Positions 25,537 to 36,700 of a stretch of DNA of 64,000 nt are shown piece by piece; positions within the stretch are counted from its first letter, which is position 1; each line of letters opens with the position of its first letter. This stretch comes from Pratylenchus scribneri. Lineage: Eukaryota > Nematoda > Chromadorea > Rhabditida > Pratylenchidae. The notes under the pieces were generated by a model. It did no database searches. It was not told the DNA's origin and saw only the letters and a program-made list of their open reading frames with translations. The stretch covers positions 2,101,501-2,165,500 of the forward strand of contig JAQSEB010000010.1 of assembly GCA_030063045.1 (NCBI GenBank), read 5' to 3'. A program made the position numbers and the translations under genes.

Positions 25537-25925
25537 TGATCTCATCACATAAAGCGCAAATGAATCGACGACAACATTAATATTTTTCTGTTTTGGACAT
25601 AATAATTTTGGTGATAGCTATTAAATATTGTTTTGTGTTAGCCAATCTTTTTACATATATTGTTGTGTAACACTTATTTATTTTTTGTTTTGCTCATTCC
25701 CGGATGCCTTCCTTATGATATATTCTCGATGGTTTTATTTTATTATGCCAGTAAATCAATACTCTCTTTCTCTCCATTTATTCATTATTATATGTTATTG
25801 ATTTTTCCTTTGTATAAATTCGATTAGCATTACCTTTAATTTACATTTTTAAATATGAATTAAGTTTTCTGATTTATACCAATTAACGAAATCAATGCAT
25901 GATTTAATATTATCGATTGGCAGAG
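25537..25925. other. Spacer between two same-strand genes
   Basis: This is AT-rich spacer. The distance is compatible with an operon, but no distinct acceptor-plus-polypyrimidine signal stands out. Confidence 0.35.
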
Positions 25926-28297
25926 ATGTTTAAACAATTGGCCAATAGAACATTGAGATTTTTATTTTCAACCCATCCTCACGCCAAATTTCGGTTTTAT
26001 TAATGTTAATTTATAATTCTAAATAATTTATTTAAGAATTGCTCCTTTCCTCCATCCAATTAAAAATAATGGGAATTTTCGATGGAAATCGACGGGTGTC
26101 AGTTTGCTAGAAATAGAAATTGAAAAATCCGAAGAAGAGGATGAAGAGATGATTTTGGAGAAGGAATATGCCGAATTGAAGCGGGCATTGGGGATGACAT
26201 TTCGGCAATCGTACAACCCGGAACAACTTCTTCTCATCCACCCAAAACTCAGAAAACAAAAAGAATGGAAGAACACAACACCGGAATTGGAAATTGAAGA
26301 GGCACAAACTTTGTGCCAGACAATTCCAGGCTATCGAGTGGTCAGGTAAATCAATGGAAAAATTGAATTTAAATCGCATATTTTTGTGTAATTTTAGCAA
26401 CATTATTGTCAACACCGATCAAAATGTCCGGAAGAAATTGATCTGGAAAAGTGGTCGATTGGAAGCAATCATGGAATATAAACAGCAACACAACATTTCG
26501 GCCATTATGATCAACGTGGATTTTCTTTCTCCATTGCAACAGGTAAAATAGATTTTTGGTTGTTTTTTGAATTCATTTTCCACAATTTTAGAATGAATTG
26601 ACCACCTATTTTGGATGTCCAATTTATGATCGATACAATATTGTGCTGAACATTTTCCGACTTTATGCAAAAACCAAAGAGGCAAGATTGCAAATTTCAT
26701 TGGCCGAAATTCCATATATCAGGTTTTAATATTAATTTATTTATTAATTATCAAATTTAAAAAGGGCTCGATTGAAATTTATGACTGAAAAACCGGGCAC
26801 TCTCAGCCAACCATTTCATTTGTCCTCGGCGCTCACTTCAATTCCATCAAAGTATTTTTAATAATTAATTCATAATAAATCAATATTTCAGTTTCAATGG
26901 ATGCAAAAATATGGAAATTTTGCGTTTGCAAGAGCAAAGAATTCGAAAGCAAATCAAAACGATAATGAGTACAACCAAAAATGGAATAGAGGAATTGAAG
27001 GAGAAAGGAGGACCGGCAAAAACACCAGTGATTGGAATTATTGGGTAATCAAATTCAATAAAATTGATTATTTAATCAAATTTAATTTTAAAGGTACACA
27101 AATTCGGGCAAAACAACACTAATTAAAAAGTAATTTGGAATTAAATTAAAAATAATTTTGGATATATTCAGATTGACCAATTCCCAATCACTGTTCGGTG
27201 AGAATCGAATTTTTGCCACTTTGGACACCACAACCCATCAAACCATTCTGCCATCAAATAATAAATGCATTTTGGTGGACACAATTGGCTTCATCTCAAA
27301 TTTGCCCATCCAATTGTTTGCCTCATTCTCCGCCACTCTTCAACATGTGGCAAATGCGGTTGGTTTTGTCAATAAAAACCTAAAGATGGTCCAAAAACCT
27401 CAAGAGAGTAAAAAAAAACCTTAATTTAAATAAAAAGTTACGATGACTAAAGCCTTATATTTTATAGGATTTGCTCATCCATATTATGGATTTTTCGCAT
27501 CCAAATGTTTTGGCCCAACGCGACAATGTTTATGAAACACTGGAAAATTTGAAAATTCAAAAATCGCTGATGGACAATATTTTGAATGTTGGCAACAAAT
27601 TGGACAAATGTGATTCAGCGAGGAGAGAGGAATTAATGAAATTGGACCTCTTGGCACCAACCAATGGACCGGCTCACACAATTTTGCCAATTTCCTGCAG
27701 AACAGCCGAAGGCATTCCCGAATTAATTCACAGAGTGGATAAGGTTTCTTTTTTACTTATTTTACAATATTTGTAATCTTAGATGTATTAAAGGATTAGG
27801 CTAAGATTTTTTGGTTAAGTTTAAAATGGCTAAAAGGTTTGTAAATAAAATTTTACCAAAATAACACACACATTTGGCTCAGATGGTTATTGCCTTTGTT
27901 TTACAACATTTAGATCTCGTTTTCGAATCCCCTCCGAGTCAAACATTTTTTTTCCGAGTTAATAGGCACTTTTATACATTTTTTTGTACATTCTAGTGTA
28001 TATTCCAATATGAAATATAGTATTAAACCAAATAGCTTAAAATATTATTCAATTTAATAAATCTTTTTTTTGCAGTTGGTCCAAATAATGAATGGGAGCA
28101 AAGTTCGACGTCTTCGACTCTCTCCCTCTTCCGTGGCCATTCCCTATTTATATGATCATGGATTTGTGCCAATTCCACCTGAGACCAGTGAATGCGGACA
28201 ATTTTTGATATTCGATGTTTTGATGAACGACAACCAATTCGCAAAATTCCAGGCAGCCCTTGGGACACGTTTCAAAAGGAAAGAGGAGGAAGAATGA
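25926..28297 (+). CDS. HflX-family GTPase, GTPBP6-like, probably mitochondrial
   Basis: Exons are 25926-25993, 26037-26345, 26398-26542, 26592-26722, 26765-26851, 26892-27044, 27094-27129, 27172-27358, 27468-27743 and 28076-28297, giving 537 aa. The first ~35 residues (MFKQLANRTLRFLFST...) are basic and amphipathic without acids, like a mitochondrial presequence. The GTPase motifs are clear: G1 GYTNSGKTTL (~298-307), the switch region RIFATLDTTTH, G3 VDTIGFISNLP, and G4 NKLDKCD. An HflX-type N-terminal domain precedes them (TKEARLQISLAEIPYIRARL). GTPBP6 acts on mitochondrial large ribosomal subunits in assembly and recycling. Intron 9 contains a tRNA-derived element. Confidence 0.9.
27879..28020 (+). 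repeat. tRNA-derived SINE-like element, copy 1
   Basis: The head has an A-box-like tggctcagatgg, and about 45 bases later a B-box-like tttcgaatccc, followed by a T-rich tail (gcacttttatacatttttttgtacatt) similar to that of the element near 59575-59735. It lies in intron 9 of the GTPBP6-like gene, in the gene's orientation. The tRNA folds poorly by eye, so it is not an intact tRNA gene. Confidence 0.5.
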
Positions 28298-28977
28298 ATG
28301 GGGAATGATAGAATAACACCTTTTTAACAAATATTTCATTTTATCATATATTTCACACACGGGTTATTTTTTTATTTTTTGAAATTTGGAATAAATCGAA
28401 TATCAAACATCAAATTTTAATGAGGCAAATGAGGAGAGGAGGATTAAAAGTTTGTCTTTTATTTGTGAAATTTCTTATCCTAATCCAATCATTCAAAATT
28501 CAAAGCACAAAAAAATGAATTCATTTGGTGATCAGAAGAGAAGGAAGAAAAAGATTATTACTGGAGGGGAAAATTATTTTTGGCAACGGAAACATAACAG
28601 TGTCCATTGCCGCCTTGCTATCAAGTTTCACCGTTTTTATTTTATTTTGCTGGTCGTCCACCGCATATGCTCTTGTTCAGCAAATATTTGCCCTTCACGG
28701 CCACCGCCGCCAATTGGAGAAACAGGGACAGGGCCACATGGACAAAATCAGTGTGAATCAGTGTCGCCGTCGTCGTCGCCGCAAATTCTGCTGCTCAATT
28801 TAATGGTCTTATTTCCGTACCCCCAAGCCCCATCTATTCCTTTCCTTCTTTCCTCTCCAATTCCGGAGGGCCAGCCCCGCCGGTTTTTTTCTGGTGCTCG
28901 GTCCATTCCATTTCCCTTCATTTCGCATTCCATTCTATTCCATCGTCACAAAGCAACTCAAAAATTTATTCCATTGA
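28298..28977. other. Spacer upstream of the acid phosphatase gene
   Basis: Open frames on both strands are overlapping and without features. This is probably the promoter region of the acid phosphatase gene. Confidence 0.45.
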
Positions 28978-31133
28978 ATGGTCCAAAAAAAATTAATCCT
29001 TTTTCCAATGAAAAAATTGCCCTCCCTTTTATCTGTCATTCTTTGTTGCTTTTGCCTATTTTCATTCCAATTTTCATCTTCCATTAATGTTTTGGCCCAG
29101 CAATCCACAGAGAGACGTCTCCGATATGTTCAGGCCATTTGGAGGCACGGGGACAGGGCACCCAAAAAGAAGCCGTATGAAGCGGATATTTATGGTAATT
29201 GGAAATGAATATTGCCTGAGGCTTATTTAACCCATAAAAGATGAAAAATATTGGCCCCGGGGGTGGAATAGCTGACCACATTGGGAATGCAACAAATGCA
29301 GGAATTGGGCAGATTCTTCCGAAATCGTTATGTTGGCACTTTCCTCTCTGCCGAATTCCGTCGAAAGGAGGTGTGGTTTCCATTTTTGGCATTATTCTTG
29401 AGGAACAGACCAACTTTGCGCCGTTAATTATAATTCATCAAGGATTGAACCAATTTTAATGATTTTAGTATCAAATTAAAGGGCAGACTTTTGGCTATTC
29501 AATGATATTAATTTTATTTAAATTAATTTAGAATTATTAGAGTTTTACTCAAAAAACATAAAATCACCTATATATTGGATTAACAAATTTGTCAACAGAT
29601 TTTTGGACATAACTCCATCAATTCTTAATCAATTTCAATAAAATTGATATCGTTGGATAGCCAAAAGTCTGCTCTTTAATTTGATACTAAAATCGACAAA
29701 ATTCCTTCATTCCTTGATGAATTATTATAAACGGCGCTAAGCTAGGGCAGGGGCGTATCCTTATTCTTGTGAATGTTTTCTCTTTTTGGGTGTTCATTCG
29801 TTCCACCGCCGTCGATCGTGCCATCGAAAGTGCGCAGGCAATGTTGAGTGGAATGTTTCCACCAACCCCAAAGGAACAATTCGATGCCACCCTAAATTGG
29901 CAGCCAATTCCAATTCATTCCGCCATCGATGGCCAATCGGATCCAGTAAATTCGATTTATTTAAATATTTATCTCTCCATCCCCAAAAAAGTTACTCCGT
30001 CCAAGTAGTTTTGCCTGTCCACATTATCAAAAGTTAAAAAAGGAAATGAAGGAGGCATTGGAAGAGGAATTAATGCCAAAATACAAAGATTTTGCCGCTA
30101 ACTTGCGACCAATTTTGAACATTTCCGAGGATCAACCCATCAAATTTAGGGCAATAACCGAATTGAAAAGTATTCAAATGGAGGTATCCTTTTCAAATGT
30201 TTTTGGATTAATTTACGGTTCCCTAAAAAGGTTTTCCACAATTTGACCCAACCCGATTGGGTCCACAAAAGATGGCCAAAATATGGAAATAAAAGCACTT
30301 TGGAGTTGATTGTGGAACTGAGGGACAAGGAAAGGGTGGCCGAATTCAATGGGAGCCAGGAATTGGCCAGATTATCGGGTGGATATTTGCTCGGCGATTG
30401 GTTGAAGAGGGCCAAAAAAGTAGCCAACACCACCAGTGATGATCAGAAGAATGGAACGACACAAAAAATGCTCCTCTATTCGGCGGTACCAATATTGTTT
30501 ACCGTATTTCCTCTATTATTGCCCTCACCCACCTCTAATAATAGCCTTTCCCTCTAATAATAGCCCCTTTGGAGGGTTTCTGAAAAGTAATAGCCTCAGG
30601 GCCACTAAAATTGAGGAAATATTGTATTTTGAATTGTTTTTGATGTTCATTCATATTTTTGCAGCATGATGGAACACTTTTGGCCTTGTTGTCGGCATTC
30701 CGTGTTAAAAATATGCCATTGAAAATGCCATCATTTTCGGCATGCATTTTAATGGAAATTTACGAAACAAAAATGGGACAATTTTTTGTGGAGGTTAATT
30801 AATTAAGGGGAGGAGGAATTAAATATCACTTTTAGCTTTATTATCGACAAAATGGCCAACAATTGGAGCCGTTGATTGTTGGCAATTGCACCACAAAAAG
30901 TTGCCCATTGGACATTTTTGTGGAATCAACAAAGGAAAATGCAATTTTTGAAGTGGATTCACTCTTTGATGTAATTTTATGGGAATTAAATATTTCAAAA
31001 ATAATTTTAGAAATGCGATGCCCAAAAATGTGTGATGATGAAAAGTGGAGGCGAAACAATGAGGAATTTCAATAATTTAATCATTTTTTCTATGTTTTTA
31101 CTTTCCTTTTTCCACAAATTTATTGTTTTGTAA
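28978..31133 (+). pseudogene. Histidine acid phosphatase gene with a frame break and a lost splice acceptor
   Basis: Exons by homology are 28978-29194, 29241-29370, 29790-29945, 29992-30183, 30231-30485, 30665-30793, 30836-30970 and 31011-31133. The family signature is clear: a signal peptide (MKKLPSLLSVILCC..., alternative start 29008), catalytic YVQAIWRHGDRAP, YWPRGWN, IRSTAVDRAIESAQAML, and the second catalytic motif SAHDGTLLALLSA. A C-terminal hydrophobic tail (FNNLIIFSMFLLSFF) follows, as in membrane- or GPI-linked forms. The enzyme would hydrolyse phosphomonoesters at low pH in lysosome, gut or surface. Two defects are seen. Exon 2 lacks one base near 29269 (aatagctgacc), giving a stop after GWNS. 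Exon 3 is preceded by tttttgg at 29783-29789 where an ag is needed. A sequencing error could explain the first. The other exons remain in frame. Confidence 0.75.
29410..29746. repeat. MITE-like palindromic repeat, family M3, copy 2
   Basis: Arms of about 100 bases are inverted copies: gcgccgttaattataattc and agggcagacttttggctat on the left, atagccaaaagtctgctct and ttataaacggcgc on the right. The element sits between exons 2 and 3 of the acid phosphatase gene. Confidence 0.8.
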
Positions 31134-31487
31134 ATATTGTTTGGTTCCTTTTTCGGGTTTAAATAAATTGTTTTACCAAAAGAGATCAAAATGATGGATT
31201 TAAACAATTTTATCAAAAAATGAACTTGCGTGGAAGAGAGAATGAATGATAAATATAGGTAATTGGATTGGATGTGAATTGGGGGATTTTGGAATGGATG
31301 GATGGAAAAACGTTAAATAAATCCAAAATTAATTAAATTGGGCTCATCATTCATTCATAAATTAAATCAATAATCAAATCCATCCATCCGGCCGGGGATT
31401 CCAATTGAATTTTGAAGTATTTGAATTGGTCGTCGCACAAATTAAATTGATGAATATTTGCCTTGTCCTCCATTGTCCCTTCCACTT
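31134..31487. other. Convergent spacer
   Basis: These are the 3' flanks of the acid phosphatase and MRG genes. No gene is seen. Confidence 0.5.
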
Positions 31488-33306
31488 TTATGCACTGCTT
31501 CCCCAAACGCGTTTGTGATATTCGGCACCAGCGAGAATGTAGTCCTAAAAAGAAAAATATTATTTTAATTTAAATAAATTCAAATTTTAATTTTGGGGAA
31601 AAACATTAAAATAGGCAAATATAAGGTTTTAGTGGTTTATATTGACTCCCAAACTCTATAACCAATTTGATAGATGTATAATGGTTCAAATATTAATTTA
31701 AATTGGTTTAACTCATATAAAATTATTATCAAAGGTGAAGGACCCATTTTAATGTGAATTATCGATTGAATATATGCCCTAAGGGATGTAGATTAACAAT
31801 TGAACCGCTATAATCTTCCCGGCATTTTCAATGTTTCCCATTAAAAATTAAAACACAAAACCTCGTCAACATTGAAAAATTCCTGGTGATTTTTGCTCAA
31901 GAACATGACAAAATCGGTTGCATGGCGAATAATGGCCTCCAATGCGCGGTCACTCCATTCCGTGTAAGCCAGCTGAAAAATGGAATACTTAAATATTAAA
32001 TTAAATAATCCAACCATATCCGTGAAGCGGACAAACATTCGCAGCAGATGGGGAAGACCAAACTGTTTGGAGAAGCAAATTCGCTTCATATCTGGCTTTG
32101 GAGTTGCAGCTAAAATAAACAAAATTATTTCCAATTTAAATTAAATTATACATGTTCCAGCCTCCTCCTGCTTCTGGATGTCCTCATTCTCGGCCTCTTC
32201 GACCTTTTCCTTTTGCAACTTTTCGTACAAATCATTGAACATTGGCCGTTCGAATTTGTAGAGCAAAAGTGTGCCAACGGTGAACTCAAAATAGTCCAAA
32301 TAGCCCAATGCGCTGTTCTGCAAATTCTCCGCCGTAGGATTCAACAATGCATTTGAGTTGTCCGAATTTTCAATGTACGATTCATTCTGCTTTTTTGGAT
32401 TGTCCTCCGTACCGAATGATTCAATATACTGCAAAAATAAATAATTTAAATATTAATTTTTATATCTAATTGAACTTGAACCTTGTTAACAATGTCGAAG
32501 ACGGTCACACGTGCCGGCACCATTGGCAGAAAATAACTTTTGTTGATCAAATTCTCGTCGTCGATGAGAATTCGGCGCAATTGGTCCGGAATGACAAGTT
32601 GGGGCAAATCCTTCCTGTTGCTGCGTTCATGGCTTTCCGTGGCGGAACCGACCAGCTTACTTCGATTCAATCCCAATTTTTTCTTTGCTTTAATTTTTTT
32701 ATTTTAAATTAATTTATTCGAAAATATTAATAAAACCTGAAGATGACATTTCACCGCTGGGCGTGTTCGAACGACTCTCCTCCGACCTTTGTTGAAGAAC
32801 TCCTTTGCTGCGTCTTTTGGCACTGGCCTGTTGAGCGCGCTTGATCTCTTCCTGCACAAATTCAAACATTAATTATTGTATTTATTTAAGTAACCAACCT
32901 TTGCTTTTTGCGCATCCTCCTCCGTGTAGTCTTTGAAGCGCAAAAGTGCCTGACTGTGCGGCACAACCTCATCATGACGAGTGCTCCATCCCTTTTTAGG
33001 ATTGGTCATTGGTCCATTCACCCTAATTTCACTTACCGGATAATGAATCGAATAGGCCGGCTCCCCATCTTTCGTTTTCAGACCAGTGACCTTGGCTTCA
33101 TAATAAATGTTCTATAAATTTACTTTTTATATTGAATTTTCATTAATTTTAACCTCAGCATGCATATAACGGCACAACACTCTGTCGCCTGGAGTCCAAT
33201 TCTTATCATCCCCATAAACCGGATGTCCATCGGCCGAAGTCGTCGAATCTGCTTGCGCCTTTTCAATTTGATCACCACTTCCCGATGATCTTTTCTTTGG
33301 AGGCAT
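31488..33306 (-). CDS. mrg-1: MRG15-type chromodomain protein
   Basis: Exons on the minus strand are 33306-33154, 33111-33037, 32991-32899, 32851-32737, 32687-32482, 32428-32152, 32109-32015, 31972-31862 and 31544-31488, giving 393 aa. Residues ~35-100 form an MRG-type chromodomain (WTPGDRVLCRYMHAE, YYEAKV, YSIHYPGWSTRHDEVV). A basic linker follows, then the MRG domain from ~170 (PQLVIPDQLRRIL, MVPARVTVFDIVNKYIE, GTLLLYKFERPMF, FGLPHLLRMFVRF). MRG15 proteins read H3K36 methylation and recruit acetylase/deacetylase complexes. The C. elegans member mrg-1 guards germline fate. The MRG domain carries a Gln/Asn/Glu-rich insert. The start lies 423 bases downstream of the beta-mannosidase stop on the same strand. 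Confidence 0.92.
31619..31817. repeat. MITE-like repeat, family M1, copy 3 (short)
   Basis: It runs from ggttttagtggtttatattga to attgaaccgctataatctt in intron 8 of the MRG gene. It is shorter than the other M1 copies but shares the end sequences and the ggtttaactc/aagggt inner blocks. Confidence 0.6.
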
Positions 33307-33729
33307 TTTAAACGATAAATACAAAACTTGTTAACAATAAATTTATAATCGCTAAAATTATGGAAGATTAATATGAATTCCAAATAGTGAAAAAAACTTA
33401 ATTTGCTTTTATCAAATCAAACTCAACCTTAAAAAAGCCGAAGACATTTTTATTTTTCACATTTTAATGTTTTTTTTTATTTTTAAGAGAGAGATAATGC
33501 CAAATGTGGAGATGAGCGAGATGGAATGAGAAAATTAAGGAAATCGCTTCGAAAAATAATAATTTATCCATTATTTTTATTTTTAAAAATGAATAACCCT
33601 TTTTTTCTCTCAATTCGAATGAATTCCTCTTTTACGTGGATTTACATGGATAGAATAGAAATATTTAATGTTTTTGGTCTACAAAAAATGTAAATAAATT
33701 TATTTAAATAAATGAAAAATATAAATAAA
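33307..33729. other. Spacer between two same-strand genes (beta-mannosidase, MRG)
   Basis: This is AT-rich, with no gene. Its length would allow either an operon-internal spacer or a separate MRG promoter. Confidence 0.4.
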
Positions 33730-36700
33730 TTATAAAACAATGATTTTAATATCTTTTTGGTCAATTTTAATTCGATTTGGGTTGGCAAATAATTTCAGCG
33801 TTGCTTTCTCCTCCGGCAAAGTCATTGTAAAAGCATTCTCCTCAAAATAATAAAGCACTTCGGGGTGTTTCCACTTGAATTCATCATTTAAATCAAGCCA
33901 AACAATTGGCAAAACATTGTTGGCCAAAATGGTCAATTCATATTCATCGGTTGCGTTCAATCGCCTTTTGAATTTTGACAATTTTGCTTCTCCATATTTT
34001 CCAACTTTGAACATTTTATCGGGCAAAATTACGGCTTTATGGCCCAATTTATGGTTTTCATTGTCATTTAGCCAAGCTGAAACCAAATAATCATCCTCCG
34101 CATAACCAAGGCTTCGTTTAATTCCCATTTTCATCGTCGGAATTTCCAATTCATTTGCACTCAACGATGGAATTTCGGCCAAATTTATTGATGAAGAAAA
34201 AATTGGTCGAAAGCCGAGCTGAAGGACGAACATTTCCAAATTTAGGGTGACATTCCGAATTGGGTAAATTAAATCGGAAATGACAAAAAGTCGAAATTGT
34301 TGATTGGCATCGATGAACTGTGTTGAAATATTTAAATAAAAAATGAATTTTGCCGAACCATCGAAACGATGATCGGCGAAAATGAACGGCGAACAAAATG
34401 ATGGGCCATTTTCCAGCGTAAATCGAAATCAACACTTGACCATGTTGGCGCCGCCCAAACATCATTCAGCTGCCAATAAAGGGCACACATTGTTCTGCCC
34501 TGGCCCATTCCATCCAATCGAGAGCGCCATCTAACCAATAGGAAAGAGGAAATACCCGAAAAAGTGTTCCCATATTATCCGTAACCGTATCAAAACTGAG
34601 CATTTTTGGCTCAAAACTGAGTAAACCGAAACCAAGGATTTTCAGGAACCGAAATCGTCAAACGGGTCAAAACCGAAACCGAATGGTTTAAAACCGACTC
34701 TTCCCTATCCTACTAATTAATTACCTTCTATAATGTTCAATTTGTGCCTGAAGAGCGATTGCCTGATGTGCCTGGGAATAGAATGCGAATTTATCGATGA
34801 ATGTAGTTTTATTTGTGGGTGAATTCAGAAATGTTGAATCATTCAAATTATTTTCACTCCAAGGAAATGGGAACTAAACAGAATTCATTATAATGCATCA
34901 AATGGAGCAGAAATGTCACCGGAAAATGTTGAAAAATCATTGCCGGAAGTGTCATAATGCCCTCGGGATGATGTTGCCGTCCAACCAAAGTTTCACTGCC
35001 GTAATTCCAATCCATTTCGTCCATCCACCGACGCATTGTACCCCCAAATGGCATTGATTGGACGCCGAATTCAGAAGCACAACGTGGCACTAAATAACTT
35101 TGATCGCGCCATAAATTCACTGTTTCCGAGTAGAAATGAATGTCGCCAAATTTTGGGTCACCCGGATTTTGGGCAATTCCACCTTCTCTGGGAAGGGAAT
35201 CAAATGAATGTTGTTGCCAATGCCAACAATGCCTAAAGGCCTTTCCTATTCATCCTACTGTACCGTGTATCTGTATCCCCACTTTTTGCCCCATCACCCC
35301 ATCACCCAGCCTATCAATCAAATATTGCCCCAATCTGCCTTTTTTAAACCCACTCTTTTTCCTCTCCTAATGCTTTTTTCCCTTCATATTATTATCACAT
35401 TTTCAGGCACAATTAAATAAAGAATAATTTGAAGTTCATTCCTCCTCTAATCACTATCCCATTCATTGGCCACTGTGAGCTTTAGGCCACCGGTGAAGGA
35501 CCGGGGCCAGAACCTAGGCCCAACTCTCGCCTCAAACAGCTTTAGCCTAGATTAGGACTAATAGTTCTACTTTTGGGGATTAAGTTTTATATTATTGCCT
35601 TCGGTTAAGAGAATATAACCTAAATCTTTAGTTTACTTTTTAAAATGTTTAGAATGCCAATAAATTTGACTCAATTTTCATTGCTAATTATTCAGTTTTA
35701 AATGCTTCATAAAATTCTCCTTAAAATCCGCAAAATAGTTTGTCCCATTCCCCAAATTCACCTTTCCGTTTCCATTCCATTCGATGGGCTGGACAACAAA
35801 AATGGCCGACTTGGATCGAGGGAATTGGCCACCGGTTGAATTGTTGCTTTGTACAGGGCCAAATAATCACGGGCTTGTGCCTCCTCTTCATAATTCCATT
35901 CTGCGTACCATTGAGCGCTTAAATAAGTATAAAATTGGTTCAAAAAAACAAAATATTGAATAAAATAGCCCTCGTAAAATTGGCAATTATTGACCGACCG
36001 AATTGCCAATTCATTTTCATTATTTCCGGCCCAACAAAGCAATGAGGGATGATGGCGAAGCCGGAGTATTTGTTCCTTCACTTCCGCCTCAACATTCCGT
36101 AAAAATGCCGAATTCCTTGGGTAAAGGGCACAGGCAAACATGAAATCCTGCCAAATCAGGAAACCTTAATTGGACATAATCGATGATTCGCATTTCCCTC
36201 AGAGTTCACCGAATTCATCGGCCAAATCATAGAATGAATCTTCCTCATAAATTCCTCCGCCCCAAACTCTCAATGCATTCATGTTGGCCTCGGCCATTGA
36301 ATGGAAAAGGAATTGACGGGGCGCGGAATGATTTCGGGCAGGGAATAGGGAAATGGGCACCCAATTTGTGCCCTTCAAGAATATTGGCACTCCATTCACT
36401 TCAAATTGGAAAAGACGGCCTTTTGCCGGGTCTGATTCATTCACTGGGTTTTGATTTAGTCGAATTGTCCGAAATGCGATTCTCTTTTCGGCATTGGCCA
36501 ACAATTTGCCTGTGGGAATTGATTAAAGATGGCAATATTGGTATTAGTTAATTTTGGGAATATTTCCGACAAATATTTATTATAGGTGATCAATTTTTAA
36601 AAGTCTTGTCCAATTTCCGTGAAAAAGTACCGGCTTCCCATGCTAATTATGCCCTAATTTGATCAATTAATTAGTCCTTTTCCCATGTTCCAAATTTGGC

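Noticed and set aside
28525..28803. 92-codon plus-strand frame before the acid phosphatase gene
   Set aside because: Non-ATG start, overlapping alternative frames, no motif.
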